Assembly: GCA_963575745.1 (NCBI GenBank)
Contig: CAUYUJ010014196.1
Location: 140,001-204,000 of the forward strand
DNA: 64,000 nt
Direction of reading: 5' to 3'
From: Prorocentrum cordatum
Taxonomy: Eukaryota; Sar; Dinophyceae; Prorocentrales; Prorocentraceae
Of this stretch, positions 42,641 to 53,819 are shown one piece after another (position 1 is the stretch's first letter; each line of letters starts with the position of its first letter). A program made the translations under genes and the position numbers. The notes beneath the pieces were generated by a model. It was not told the origin of the DNA. It worked only from the letters and a program-made list of their open reading frames with translations, and did not search any database.

Positions 42641-45250
42641 TGTCTCAAGCGGGGCGCTGGTTGCAGCACCCCTATGGGGAGCCGCCAGGGGTGGTTGCAC
42701 GGTAGCTAAATGCTCACCGTGGCACTATCCTCCAACATGGCATGCACTTATGGCCTTGTGTGGCCAAACGCTCGTCTTACATATCCCACTGTCAACTATC
42801 CTACAACATATGCACATGTGGGAAGCTCCACAGCTACCACGGGCTGAAAAGGGGAAGGCCTGGCAGCTGAGGAGGGGGGATGAAGAGGAAGAGGCTCGCA
42901 TTCAACCATATTCAAAGCTCACTCTGACTCATACGCAATCACTCGCATTAGGGGTCACTCGTCTTCGTCGGCCCTGTCGCCCACGTGGACGCGCTATTGT
43001 AGTCGACCGCTCATGAACAGACGCTCACCACGGCATGACATAAAACATGAGATGCACATATGGGGAGCTCCACGCAGTGAGTAGTTATTGAAGGTGGTAC
43101 GCCTTCGAGCTGGCGTCGCGACCAAGTCCTTCCTCATCGTCGTCGCCCCCTCCTGTACCCTTCCCCGCCTCCCTCTGGTCCTCCTGCTCCTCCCGCTCCT
43201 TCCACTCCAGCTCTTGTTGCTGCTGCTCTCCCTCGTCCTCCTCCTCCTCCTTCCCGCGCCACATACGGCGCGATCGCACTTGGCTTGTCTTCCCCCCCCG
43301 CCCTCTCTCTCCTCTCCCTTGCTTTCTCGTGGCCAGCAGGAAGGGAGCGGGTCCTGAGGGAAACAGGCTTTTGACCCTGGGGCCATGCCTTACCAGCCTG
43401 GAACATATCCCTATCCCTATGCTGGGCATCTCCTCATCACGATGCCAATCTTAGGGATTCCCTTTTTTTTTGAGGGCGCATCCCTAAGATGGTCATCGCC
43501 TTTTGGCGTGTCAATCTTAGGGATAGGGATAAGTTCGAGGCTGGGCCATGCCCCAGGACCAGTTCTTCATCTGGAGTCGTTCTCCGACAATCTCAGGGCC
43601 CGTGGAGGACTCCAGGAAGCCCCAAGCGGAGAAAATTGTCCGGACTCGTCTCCTGCCCTGGTTGTGCGCGAATCCTCAGGGGGCGACAGCTCCCTCTTGG
43701 ACGGCCCCCTCTTGGACGCCCCCGACGACCCACGCAGCGCCACGGATCTTAGCACGAGCTGCTCCTGCCGCTCGGCAGGGGTGGTTCCTGGACCGCCGGG
43801 GGCTGCCCCCACGGCTGTTCACCCAGCGGGCCTCGTCCTGGGGCGCACCAGCGCGGCATCGGCCGACCGGTGCGGCGTGGCCGGCGGGCGGGCTGGCGCC
43901 GCGCGCGGCGAGCAGATTCTGCCGGAGTGTCGCTCAGTGCCGGAAGCTCGGCGCCAGGGCTTTCATCGGAGCATCGGGGCTCTAGAGGCGGAAGGGCCGC
44001 GGCGCCGGCGAGCCCGTGGGGGAGCGGGGGGCGACGCAGCACGATGCGAGAACCACGAAAAGTCCCCATGGCGTCCTCTCGTTTGCATCCCCTCGTCGCC
44101 GGATGCTGTGAGGCAAGAGCACGAAGCTTAGTTGCCCTGATTCGCCCGTTTTGAGACGCAAGACGTACCGTGTTCAGAACGTCCGTGTTAACACGCTGCG
44201 TGTTGCTCGGCACGTATTGGTCCACCTTTTGGCGAACGTGACGCGACAAACGTACGTGTTCATTATCCGTGTTGAGCTCCGTGTCAACACGCTACGGGCT
44301 GCGTGTTGCGTATCGTGACGGCTAAGGAAGATAGGTGTGTTGGCCATGTTCGGCTTCCAGGGGCCCTCACTGGGCCCCAGGACCGTCAAATCAATTACTC
44401 AGGATTTGAAGCCGAACCTGGGGAAGGGGTCCAGCACGACGGAGGATGTCTGGGTCAGTGCGAATTGTGCCTTCGAGCGGTGCAGGCCAAGCCGAAACCC
44501 ACACGACCGATGTAGTTTGACTGACTGTCAGCGGCAATTGTCCTTTGACGTTGTAAGACAGGCGAAAGAAACACGCAGGACAAGAAGCATGCCATGCAAA
44601 CACGGGAATGTATCATCCTGCTTCCATGTTTCACGACGGGGAACCGGAACCGAAACGGGGCGAAGGTAAAGGGGAGACGGCGGAATATTAGGACAAGAAT
44701 GGTTTGCCGGGTATGCTCAGGTTGAGGAGCAGGAGAGGTATGGGGATCAGGATAATGTGTGACAAGGATGGGGACAATAATGGACATCTATGTAGGGCTC
44801 AATTTGGGGATGGGGATATCAATACACTTGTGGAGTCAGACTGCGGCTGAGTTTGACTCGACACATGGCACCACACCAGGTCTAGACACAGTTTTGATCC
44901 TTATGCTCCCTTACTCCTATATCCTATCCATGCCTTTATCCTCACCTGGACCGTGACGAGGGGGAAGAGGAGGAGGATAACAGGGAGATAGAGAGGAGGC
45001 CTGGCAAGGCCCTGGATCGCGCACAGACATAGAAGACTAAACATCGGGCTGACCGTGCCTTTCGGAGTGCGCACGGGTGCCGTGGATCAGCGCTGGACCC
45101 TCCTCCTTGTCGCGCGGCGCGCGCTCGGGGCAGCGGTGGCGCCGCCAGAGGGGTGCACCGCCGATCATTCTTCCCGCGCGGACCTCCGAAAGTTCATATG
45201 CGTTTGTGAAGGTGTTCTTCCTCAGATCACGCCGCCCAGCCTCATCACCG
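42641..45250. other. Low-copy stretch without a supported gene
   Basis: It holds a last partial 152-bp unit (42,640-42,705), a CTCCTC-rich stretch (43,140-43,260), GGGATAGGG/CCCTATCCC words (43,405-43,530), GC-rich unrecognised frames at 43,548-44,131, GTGTTAACACGCTGCGTGTTG duplicated with variation at 44,186-44,310, and the dispersed CCAGGGGCCCTCACTGGGCC element at 44,345-44,388. Frames here show no domain I recognise. Confidence 0.4.
44345..44388. repeat. Dispersed element with GGGGCCC hairpin
   Basis: TTCGGCTTCCAGGGGCCCTC is followed by ACTGGGCCCCAGGACCGTCA. GGGGCCC and GGGCCCC (44,360-44,378) form a stem. A diverged copy is at 33,620-33,664 in the same orientation. In both, the reverse strand reads LGPxEGPWxP, which may be chance. 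Confidence 0.6.
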
Positions 45251-45360
45251 AGTGATCTTCGGAGCATTCGTCCTTCTCCTCCTCCTGCTCCCTCCGTCTG
45301 TTCTTCCTCCTTCCTCCTTGCTCCTCCCCTCTCCCTGCCTCATTCTACCTTCTCCTCCTT

Positions 45361-45640
45361 CATCCAGCGACGACGCTGGCCTCGACCACAACGATGTGGA
45401 CGTCGACGGCGACGATCACGATTGCGACCGACTATCGCCGACGACGACGGGCGAAGGTGGCGGAGACGACGACGACGACGACGACGACGACGGACGTCTT
45501 CCGATGACACGGACAACGTCGACGACGGCGACGACCGACGTCGACGGCGAAGACGACGTCGACGAAGACGTCGATGACGATGAGGACGACCGACGACCAA
45601 CGCCCGACGACCGACCGACGACGGACGACCGACGCCCTAC
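45361..45640. repeat. (GAC)n tract
   Basis: GACGACGAC with GTCGAC and GACCGACGACC variants. It shares its repeat class with 34.56-34.83 kb and is opposite in strand to 46.70-46.94 kb. Confidence 0.9.
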
Positions 45641-45864
45641 GGTCGGCCTGTGCGGTGCCCCAGGCGGCCCCTGGCCGCGCGATGCCCTGCCGCGGCCGCG
45701 CCGCGCCGGGCGGGGCTGGCCGGCGCCAGGCCGTCCGCCTGGCCGCCAGCCGCTGCCGCCGCTGGCCGATGTCGCCGCCGTCGCCTCCGCTTGTCGTCGC
45801 CGTCGTCGTCGGCGTCGTCGTCGTCATTGTCGTCATTGTCGTCGTTGACGTTGCGTGCCGCTGG

Positions 45865-46215
45865 AGGAGGAGAGCGGGTGAGGAGGAGGCGGAGGAGGGG
45901 AGGGAGGGGAGGGAAGGGGAGGAGGAGGAGGAAGAGGAGGACGAGGATGACGAGGAGGGGGAGAAGGGGGCATGAAGGATGAGGGGAGAGGGATGGTGTC
46001 CGGCGGGCTCCAGTGTTTTTTTCGGCGGCAGGGAGGATTAATTACGATGAGGGAGGATGATTTTGCAAGTTTCCCGTTGCCCTTGGACGCTTCCGGCGGA
46101 TCTTGGAGGAGGAGCAGGAGGATGGGGAGGAGGAGGAGGAGGAGGAGGAGGAGGAGGAGGAGGAGGAGGAGGAGGAGGAGTAGGTGGAGGAGGAGGAGGA
46201 GGAGGATTGGGAGGA
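45865..46215. repeat. (GGA)n / (GGAG)n tracts
   Basis: Two GGA-rich runs, 45,870-45,965 and 46,108-46,210, separated by about 140 bp of ordinary sequence. Confidence 0.9.
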
Positions 46216-46611
46216 GGAAGCAGAGTAGGAGGACGAGTAGGAGGAGGCTTGCCAGGCCGCGTCGGCGGCAAGCGGCGCCGGCGGCGGCGCTGCAGCCAGC
46301 GATGCCCCGCGTCGCCATCCGCACGGGCGGCGCTGTTCGCTTGGCGCCCGCCGGCCCTGGCCGTGAGGCCTCCAGCGGGGTCGGCAGGGGCGTGCCTCGA
46401 AAGAGTGAGCGCTGATGGGGATCAGCGCCGACGGGTGGAGGAGGAGGTCGGAGAAAGAAAAGGTACCAATACCGCTACCCTCGCCTCGTTTTCCCCTTTT
46501 CGGGCTTCCTGGGAGGCCCTCGTCGCCACCGCTGGATTCGCCTCGAAATTTTTGTCAGACTGCACCCAGGGAGACGCCCAGGGAGTAGCGGTATCGGCAC
46601 CATTTGGTTTC

Positions 46612-46696
46612 CTCAGGAGGAGGAGAAGGAGGAGGAGGAGGAGGAGGAGGAGGGAGGAGGAGGGGGGAGGAGGGAGGAGGAGGGGGGAGGAGGGGG

Positions 46697-46752
<56 letters not shown>

Positions 46753-46786
46753 GGTCGTCGTCGTCGTCGTCGTCGTCGTGGTCGTG

Positions 46787-46842
<56 letters not shown>

Positions 46843-46849
46843 GGTCGTG

Positions 46850-46911
<62 letters not shown>

Positions 46912-47335
46912 GATCGTGGTCGTCGTCGTCGTCGTCGTCGTCACCACCGACAGCTTCGGCAAGAGCGGCGTTGGCGACGACCTGGACGTCGACGAATGTG
47001 TCCGTGGGCGTCGACAACGGTAGCGGCATCGACGACGACCTCGGCGTCGGCGTCTTCGTCGTCGACGACGCTTTCGACGTAGATGGCGACTTGTGCGTCG
47101 ACGACAAATCGACACTGGCGGCGTTGGCCACGGCTTCGACGTCGACGACTTCCTTCTTGGGCGTCGACGACGACTTTGCCGACGGCAGCGGCGTCCGCGA
47201 CGACCACGGCGCCGACGACCTCGGCGCGGACGGCGACGTCGGCGTCGACGACGACTTCGACCACGCCGGCGTCGGCGGCAGCGACCCCGACGTCGACGTG
47301 GACGGCGTCGATTTCGTCAAAGATTTCGATGTCGT
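46612..47335. repeat. (GAG)n then (GTC)n and GTCGACGACG-rich region
   Basis: GGAGGA to 46,696, near-pure (GTC)n at 46,697-46,943, then a GTCGACGACGAC / GGCGTCGACGAC degenerate stretch to 47,335. The long minus-strand Asp-rich and plus-strand Val-rich frames are shadows. Confidence 0.92.
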
Positions 47336-48781
47336 CGTCTTCCCGCGAGGTCGACGGGTCCCCCGTCGCAGCCGCCGTGGGCCACGAGGAGGCCGATGCG
47401 CCCGACGCCGACGGCGCCGCGCCTGCCGACCAGGTGGCGCCGCCGCCGCCGGCCGCCGTCGTTCTCTGGCGCGAGTCGCCGTCGGTCGTCGTCGGCCGTC
47501 CGTCTCTGCCGCCGTCGGTCGTCGATCGTCGGTCGCCGTTCGCCGTGCCACCGCCGCCGCCGCCGCCGTCGTCGCCGTCGCCGTTGTCGTCGATTGAGGT
47601 TCGTGGGTCGATTCTAGAGGTGTTGGTATGTCTTCTGGCCGAATCCTACTGGGCACACTGCGGAATGGCCAAGACATGCTCGAATATGTGGCAGCGCCAC
47701 GCACCCTTGTGCCAAACACAGGGGGTGGCGAATCTATTGGCTTTCAGCCCATCCACCATGTTGGTTGGGTCGTGGACAAGAGGCTCCTTAGATTCTTAGA
47801 TGCTTCCAGGGGTCACTGGGGAGGCGTCTTGGCGACCTCGTGGGAGCCTCTCAGGGGCTTTTTAATTGGCCTCATGGAAGCCTCTGTGGGGCCTCTCTGG
47901 GGTGACTGTTCTTCTCAACGTTATCGTGTAGTATCTTATGTGTTGCTTTGTTTGCTTCGTTTATGTGTTTCGCGTGTTGTGTTGCGTTGTTTCGGTGTTG
48001 GTTCGTGTGGTTGTTCGCTTTGGTTTGCATTATTTGCTTCGTGTGGTGTGGTCTGTTTCTTTGCGTTGCCTGCGCGAGAAATCTTGATATGAAGCTGTGC
48101 AAGAGGATTCTACTTGTTATCCCTACACTCAGAATCAATGTTCAAACTGTCTGCGAAGGGAATCCTATTATAAAGCCGCACGTAGTGTATTCCACAAATT
48201 CCGAATCAATGTGTCAATCGCTGATCGAAGGAAATCCATTGGAAATCCGCCCAAGGGATTCTGTTTCTGATCAACACTAGGAATCACTTGGCAAATCGCC
48301 TACACAAGGATTTCCTTTGGAAGGGAGCCTGAAAACGGTTCGGGAAAAGGCCGAGAGAAAAGAACAACACTTACCAGGAAATTCCCCGCAGTTGTTTTGT
48401 TCTTTTTTGGGGGGGTCGGGGAGCGGGGACATGAAACAACAATAAGAAAATCAATGGTCGGAGATCACATGTTGTGTTTTTTTCCGCTCTCCTCCCGATT
48501 GTTCTGCGGCTCTCTTTCAGATGGGGCTGTTTTTTTAGTCGAGTCATTACTTGATCCCCCTTGTGTTGGTTTTGTGTGGGTTACACAAAGAATCCTCAAG
48601 TATTTCTATTTTGCGGATTTCACGTGGAAGCTTTGCTGTACGACTTGAACATCGAATTTCTTTTGTAGGCGATTTGCGACTTGATTGTCGTTGTCCAGAT
48701 TGAGAGTCGACTAATCATGCCTGGTTTTGCAATCGGTCCCATTTTTCTGAGCGGCTTGCACATTTATTTCTACGGTGCTGG
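47336..48781. other. Spacer upstream of the plus-strand LINE
   Basis: GC-rich CCGCCGTCG (47,430-47,600), a GGGGCCTCTNTGG stretch (47,800-47,905), a T/G-rich TTGCTTCGTT stretch (47,940-48,070), and about four diverged ~72-bp units with GAATCAATGT and GGAATCCTAT (48,110-48,310). The LINE 5' end may lie in the last part. No gene was recognised. Confidence 0.5.
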
Positions 48782-49120
48782 TTGCGCATAAAAAACAGTT
48801 TGTGCGACTTGTCAGACGGCTACGTCATCGACTGGCTCATGAACCACATCATCTCGGCCACTGGGCTGCAGCTCAAGAAGGCGACCTCCCACGAGCACCC
48901 AGCTCCTGGCGAGTACGTACACCTAGCCACTCGCGACGCGCAGGCGCCTTCGGGCGTTGTCAAGGTGCTGGCCCACCGGCAGGAGGACATCAGGAAGCTC
49001 TACGAGACGCTGCACGGCCAGGACCTTCAGGCTGGCTCAGACTTCGTCGCAATCGAAGTCAAGAACGATCTCATCACGACCCAGAGCATGACGAGGGGCT
49101 GGGGGAGGGCGTGTCTGTGA
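48782..49120 (+). pseudogene. LINE N-terminal domain, possible RNA-binding fold
   Basis: A 112-codon frame whose middle part (HLATRDAQAPSGVVKVLAHR, EDIRKLYETLHGQDLQAGSD, FVAIEVKND) alternates strands and helices as in an RRM-like fold. Its position directly 5' of the endonuclease suits an ORF1-like or N-terminal nucleic-acid-binding domain of the retroelement. The overlapping frame starting at 48,775 is Arg/His-rich here and becomes the true frame only after about 49,570. No start codon is convincing; the frame is open upstream of 48,782. The fold assignment is inferred from pattern alone. Confidence 0.5.
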
Positions 49121-49569
49121 GTGCTTACTGCGTCCTCGACAATTCGGAGCACTCGCTCGGAATTCCATGCATGACAGGCGACGGCTCGTTGTGCTCCGCG
49201 GTCTTGGTCGTCTTTCGAGCCCACCCCGCCCAGGCGGGGCCTGCTGCTCTAGATCATCATGCTGCTAATCGCCATGCACGCCGCCAGAATATTTCATCTG
49301 CTTTTTCCTCAGACTTTCTTCTCGAGGGTCGCGTTCGACCTCCTCTTCCCATGCTAGCTTTTGGTCTGGACGATCTTCTACCTGCCAACGCGGACGGTCC
49401 AGTCGCCAAGGATATTCTTCTTCAATTTTACCGAAGCCTTCGCCTTCGACGAGCCATTGGTGACATCGCTGCCGACGCACCGATACCGAGGGCGGCCCGG
49501 ACTCAGGCGGACAGCAACGTGGCGCAGCAGATCCCCGACGGTGGGAACCGTGAGCAGGTCTGGGGTGGC

Positions 49570-50380
49570 CAGTTTCAGGGGGAGTATTCGGTAGTGTCTT
49601 GGAACGCTCTGGCTCTCTTCTGCACTGACCCCGTCCGTCGTGACTTGAAATCCAGGTATGTCCATCGGTTCGCCGACAAGGCGGAGATGGTGTTGTTGCA
49701 GGAAGTGCACGGCACCGAAGTCAGCAACAGTACCTGGCGTCCGTCGCTGGGCACTCAGGCCTGTTGGTCGCAGGGCCCCACTGCTGGACACGCTGGTGTC
49801 GGCATCATCGTTCGAGACACGTTGCTCCGCCAGTTCAGTGAGCCCCCCAAGTGGGTCACATCTGGAGGGGGAGGGCGGCGAAACTTTGTCTGCGGGGCCC
49901 GGCGGGCTCGCTGGATATCATCGTCGTCTCCTTCCACACGGGCGCTGACGGCAGTTTGACCGAGCACGACCTCCACGGGGTACCTGACGGATCTCGCGCC
50001 AACGTTCACAGTATCCCGTGCCTTCGCTCGCTCCTCTTGTACACGCATTGCGGGCAACGTGGCCGCGAGGCTGAACTGTCTGACCATAGTTGGTGCCGAT
50101 TTCAACTACGTAGTTTTATCGACCGCGACGGCGTCTCCATAGGTTCAGGGACTTTCTCGGGGAGGCGGGACAGGATGGAGGAGACGCACTTCAAAAATGA
50201 ATTATGCGTCCGGCATGGGCTGGCCGAGCTTTTCCAGGCCGACTGGGCCCACGCGGCCGCGAGCTCCCAGGCGAAGTTGGGTCGCATCTATAGCAATCAT
50301 CACGTTTCGGACCAGTTCGATCGATAGTTCCAGTCTTCCCCCCTCTCGAGTGGGCGCACGACCTTTCGCACCATGGGGCC
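49570..50380 (+). pseudogene. LINE AP-like endonuclease domain, frameshifted
   Basis: The endonuclease nicks target DNA for target-primed reverse transcription. Frame +1 gives SVVSWNALALF with the metal-site Asn at 49,603 and MVLLQEVHG with the catalytic Glu at 49,702, then GHAGVGIIVR. The frame is lost near 49,900: SLDIIVVSFH continues in frame 3. GADFN, the conserved Asp-Phe-Asn motif, is back in frame 1 at 50,092-50,106. The terminal motif, normally S-D-H, appears as DLSHHGAVFAARR in frame 2 just before 50,381. At least three frame changes make it non-functional as it stands. Confidence 0.8.
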
Positions 50381-52542
50381 GTGTTCGCTGCCCGGCGGCT
50401 GCCTCGCCGTGAACGCGAGGGCCGTCCACTCGCTCTGCGTGCGCTCCAGCATCGAGACTTCCCTAGGCGGCTCATTCTTGAATATGTTCAGCTGCCGACG
50501 GACAATCTGGCGGCCAACGCCGTGGACAGGTTGAGTTTGTACAAGCGAACCCCTTCCGCCATAGAGGGCGACGTGACCCGGAAGGTGGAGGACCTCCGAA
50601 ACTTCGCCGCGGACTTGACCAGGCAGCACGCTCTGGACGAGCTGATCAAATCCCGCGAGGTCTTGCAAGGTACCGATGAGTTCAAGGCATCACGTGCAAG
50701 ACAGAAAAACACGAGGCTGATATTCCGATTGGCTCCCGGCAGCGCTGGAGGCATCGGGGCTGTCAAAAAGCCAAGCGGCGAAGTGGTTGTCGACACCAAT
50801 GGCATGGCCACTGTGTTGCGCGACCACTGGGGCGAGGTATTCCAGAAGACGGGCGTCAACCTGGCTCTCCTGGGGGATTGGCTGCGCGACGACGTTCAAC
50901 GCCGGCCGTCGACGGATTTGTCCCCCCCAGCATTGCGCTTGAAGCGGGTCCATTTCTTCACGGCCATCCGCAAATCGAGCAATTCTGCGCCTGGGCCAGA
51001 TGGCATCCCCTTCCTTGCGTGGCGCCGATGTGCCATATTGTCGGCCCAGATCCTGCTAGACCCCGCGCGCTGGATGGGGGAGGTCGGGGTGGGCGGCATC
51101 GGCGAGGAGCAGCTAATGGACTTCAATCGCAGCCTCTTGTCTTCCTCCCAAAGAAGCCGAGTGGCACAGCAGCCAATGGAGAGAGCATCCTCGAAGCAGC
51201 CAATGTCCGACCCCTGAACTTCACCAATTCAGACGATCGCCTCATCGCCAGCGCCATCCTGGGCCTTGTCGAACCCATCGTCGGCCCCAGGATCACGGAG
51301 GTGCCACAGGGGTTCGTTAGAGGGCGATCAATGGTCGCCAACCTATTGGATGTGGATTGTGCTATGACATCTGGGGCCTTCGAGTCTGACGATGCCGCGG
51401 CGCTGTTCTTCGACTTCGCCGCGGCGCCCCCGTCGGTGGATCAGGACTTCATGACGAGGGCGTTCGAAAAACTCGGCTGACCCCCATGGCTGCATAACGT
51501 TGTCTCGGTTCTCTACGTGTTCAACATCTGCGTCATCGTCATGGGCGTGATGCGGCACGATGGCTCCGCGATCTCTCGCGGTGTACGTCAGGGCTGCCCG
51601 TTGTCACCTTTGTTGTTTGCAGTCGCATCGGACGTGCTCTGTCGACGAATAATGAGGCTTGTCCCTGGCGGAGTCGTTCGCGCGTATGCCGACGACGCTG
51701 CCCTTGTCCATCAGCATATTTTGGACCATCTGCCAGTTGTCGAGGGCATCTTCGTGGACTTCTCGGAGATCTGGGGGTTGCGGCTGAATGTGCAGAAGAT
51801 TATCATCGCCGAGCCCTTCCCCATGGGCCACGTGGGCGCGCGGCTGAGGGCGATCGCGCGAGCGCCACTGTGGGGCGCCATCGGGATTGCAGACTGCGCG
51901 AAGTATGTCGGATTCAATGTGGGGCCTGGCCGAGGGACCAGGACATGAGATACCATCATGAACAAATATTTGGCGCGGGCCGCGATCTGGAGTAAGCTGG
52001 GCGCGGGGCTCCTTCATTCCATGGAAGCCTGCAAGGTGTCCGTTGCGTCTGTCACCATGTTCTGCGCGCAGCTTGGCGCGTTGCCGCCGGATTTGTCCGA
52101 CCGCGAGTCCGCGGCTACCCGCGCGTAACTTCCGGGCCCTCATCATTGGATCGACCCCTAGACAGCGAAGGCAATGCACTTAACTTGAATGACATATGGT
52201 ATGATGGGCATTGACGCCGCGGCGACTGCAGCGAAAGCGCGGGCGAGGATGCGCGAGGCCAGCCAAAGCGGATGGCTGAATGTCCGCTCTCGGGCGCGAT
52301 GCCTGGACGACATGCTCGCTCAAGCGAGCAGCGCGCAGAAGCAGGTGCTCTATGGTCACTGGGCTCGCGACGCCTTCGTCTTGAATCTGGGCCTCGCCAC
52401 TTCGGCGGTGTGCATGGGGATCGGCGCGGACAGCCCTCTCCTTCATCAAGGACACCGCGAGCATGAACGCGAAGGGTGTCAAGCGGCGATTACCAAGCGG
52501 ATCGGGGCATCTCATGAACGGGCTGCGCTCGTTCATATCTAG
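50381..52542 (+). pseudogene. LINE reverse transcriptase, inactivated by nonsense codons
   Basis: RT copies element RNA into DNA at the nicked target. The fingers region SAPGPDGIPFLAWRR is at 50,984-51,028 (frame 2). A switch to frame 1 near 51,030-51,130 gives PLVFLPKKPSG, NVRPLNFTNSDDRLI and QGFVRGRSM. Motif A (FFDFAAAPPSV, catalytic Asp) is at 51,409-51,438, motif B (GVRQGCPLSP) at 51,580-51,609 and motif C (AYADD) at 51,682-51,696. The thumb (WGLRLNVQK) and the LARAAIWSKLGAG region follow. From 50,878 to 52,542 everything stays in one frame and is broken only by stops at 51,478 (TGA), 51,946 (TGA), 52,126 (TAA), 52,159 (TAG) and 52,186 (TGA). All catalytic motifs are intact. Confidence 0.9.
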
Positions 52543-52630
52543 AGGCGGCTCGATCGATGGCAGCTGCCCGCATTGCCTGGCCGCGGGGTCGACACGTGTC
52601 GTTGCCTCGCTGGGGATCTTTCCACGCTAG
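52505..52630 (+). pseudogene. LINE C-terminal Cys motif fragment
   Basis: After a change to frame 2 the sequence reads GHLMNGLRSFISRGGSIDGS then CPHCLAAGSTR, a C-x2-C pair like the start of the zinc knuckle near the end of many LINE ORFs, and stops at TAG 52,628-52,630. No matching His/Cys pair follows in this frame, so it is truncated or frameshifted. It marks the last recognisable part of the element. Confidence 0.6.
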
Positions 52631-53024
52631 TGGCTCCGGGGGTCCTTGCAGCGAGGGCCCGGGCTGCTTTCAGTGGCTGAGTCACCGGCCGCCGCTTCCA
52701 GGGAAACGGGCGTTGCTGCCTGGACTGCGCCGGAGCGGACAGTATCGAACGCTATTCGCGGCGCCCGTGCTTCCACCGCCTCTCCCGGCAACGCGACGGT
52801 TTCTGCCGACCGACCTCAGAGAACGCCTTGGCGGAGTTCCTCGGCCTCGCCCCTGCCGAGACTGCGAACCGCCGCGCGGCGCCTGGCGAGCGGGCCGTGC
52901 TGGGGACTTGCGCAGTTTATGTTCTCACGCAGACGCGCGGCTCTGTTCGCGCAGGCCTCGGGCGCTCTGCTGGGGGGGGCGGAGGGCGAACTGAGGTTGG
53001 AAAGACGAGCGCAGATTCGGTCAG
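52631..53024. other. Junction between two retroelement remnants
   Basis: Very GC-rich sequence with overlapping Arg/Ala/Pro frames and no clear motif. It may be the decayed fingers/palm part of the next RT or host DNA. Confidence 0.4.
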
Positions 53025-53819
53025 TTGGCGCGCGCGGGCGACGCGCTGCTGATGACGAGGACCACTGGCGACGTGGAGAAGTGGTTCAACGTGTTTCAAC
53101 TTGCAGCTGGCGCAATGGGGTTGGAGACGCATTGGGGCAGGTTGCAGCTTCTTAGAATCCGGTGCCAAGGAACAGTCACGACTCCACAGGGCGACGAAAT
53201 AGCAGCCAAGAACACATGATCGCACCTCGGTGCCACCTTGAACAACGACGGGAGAGCGGGAGGCGATATTACCAGGAGGCGTGGAATGGCTGTCGCCGTT
53301 TTCCGAGAGCTGAAGATTTTCTGGGGCCACTCGAATATCGGAGAGGCAAGAGAGATCGAACTTTGCAACGTCGTCATCATATCGAAGTTGTTATACAGCT
53401 TATGCACTGTCGCGCTGAAAGCTGCGCAGAGAACGAGACTGGACGGGGCGCACTGCAGAATGCTAAGAACTTTGCGCGGCATCAGACATCTGATGATCTC
53501 ACGCGTGTCGAACGACTCCACGCGGGCACGCGCGGGCCAGGTTCCCCCGACGGCCATTCTTCTGAAGCAGCAGCTGATGTTATACGGCAAGGCAGTGCGC
53601 GGCTCAGCAGGAGATCCTTTTCGCGAATCTGTTTTCGCCACTGGGAGTGCGACGCCAATCGCGGGCGCCTTCGTGAGGAGGGCGGGGGCGCCATGGCTGG
53701 AGTGGGCGAAGTTCCTGGGATCACGTGCGCACCGGGCATGCGGGGAAGGAGACATATTGCAAACTCTTGTTCAGGATCTCCACGTTTGGAGACATAGACT
53801 GAAAGATATGCGTAGGTAG
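53025..53819 (+). pseudogene. 5'-truncated RT fragment of a second LINE type
   Basis: One frame (broken by a single TGA at 53,217-53,219) covers the end of a reverse transcriptase: DALLMTRTTGDVEKWF just after motif C, then the thumb SHLGATLNNDG, RRGMAVAVFRELK and SKLLYSLCTVAL, and MLRTLRGI, typical of RTE/CR1/Jockey-like elements whose C-terminus follows the pattern LGATL..DG, LLY..., LR.I. The motif C position reads RAGDALL where YADDALL is expected, so the first catalytic Asp is lost. Sequence and thumb differ from the adjacent element, so this is a separate insertion. The ORF ends at TAG 53,817-53,819. The 5' two-thirds are missing or unrecognisable. Confidence 0.82.

Larger units (their letters stand above)
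48782..52630 (+). mobile_element. Degenerate non-LTR retrotransposon (LINE), nearly full length
   Basis: In order on the plus strand: an N-terminal domain (48,800-49,110), an AP-type endonuclease (49,595-50,380), a reverse transcriptase (50,390-52,120) and a C-terminal Cys motif (52,570-52,600). All are read in forward frames but with frame changes and nonsense codons, so this copy is dead. No LTRs, poly-A tail or target-site duplication were identified, and both termini are approximate. Domain order and the sequence around the catalytic motifs fit LINEs that I recall as common in dinoflagellate genomes; clade assignment needs a tree. Confidence 0.88.

Noticed and set aside
43385-44131. A 248-codon plus-strand ORF, with another frame equally long over 43,548-43,985
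   Set aside because: GC-rich overlapping frames without motif or homology I can name; not enough to call a gene.
46613-47719. A 368-codon Asp/Ser-rich minus-strand ORF and a 341-codon Gly/Arg-rich plus-strand ORF
   Set aside because: Both are products of GAC/GTC and GGA trinucleotide tracts.
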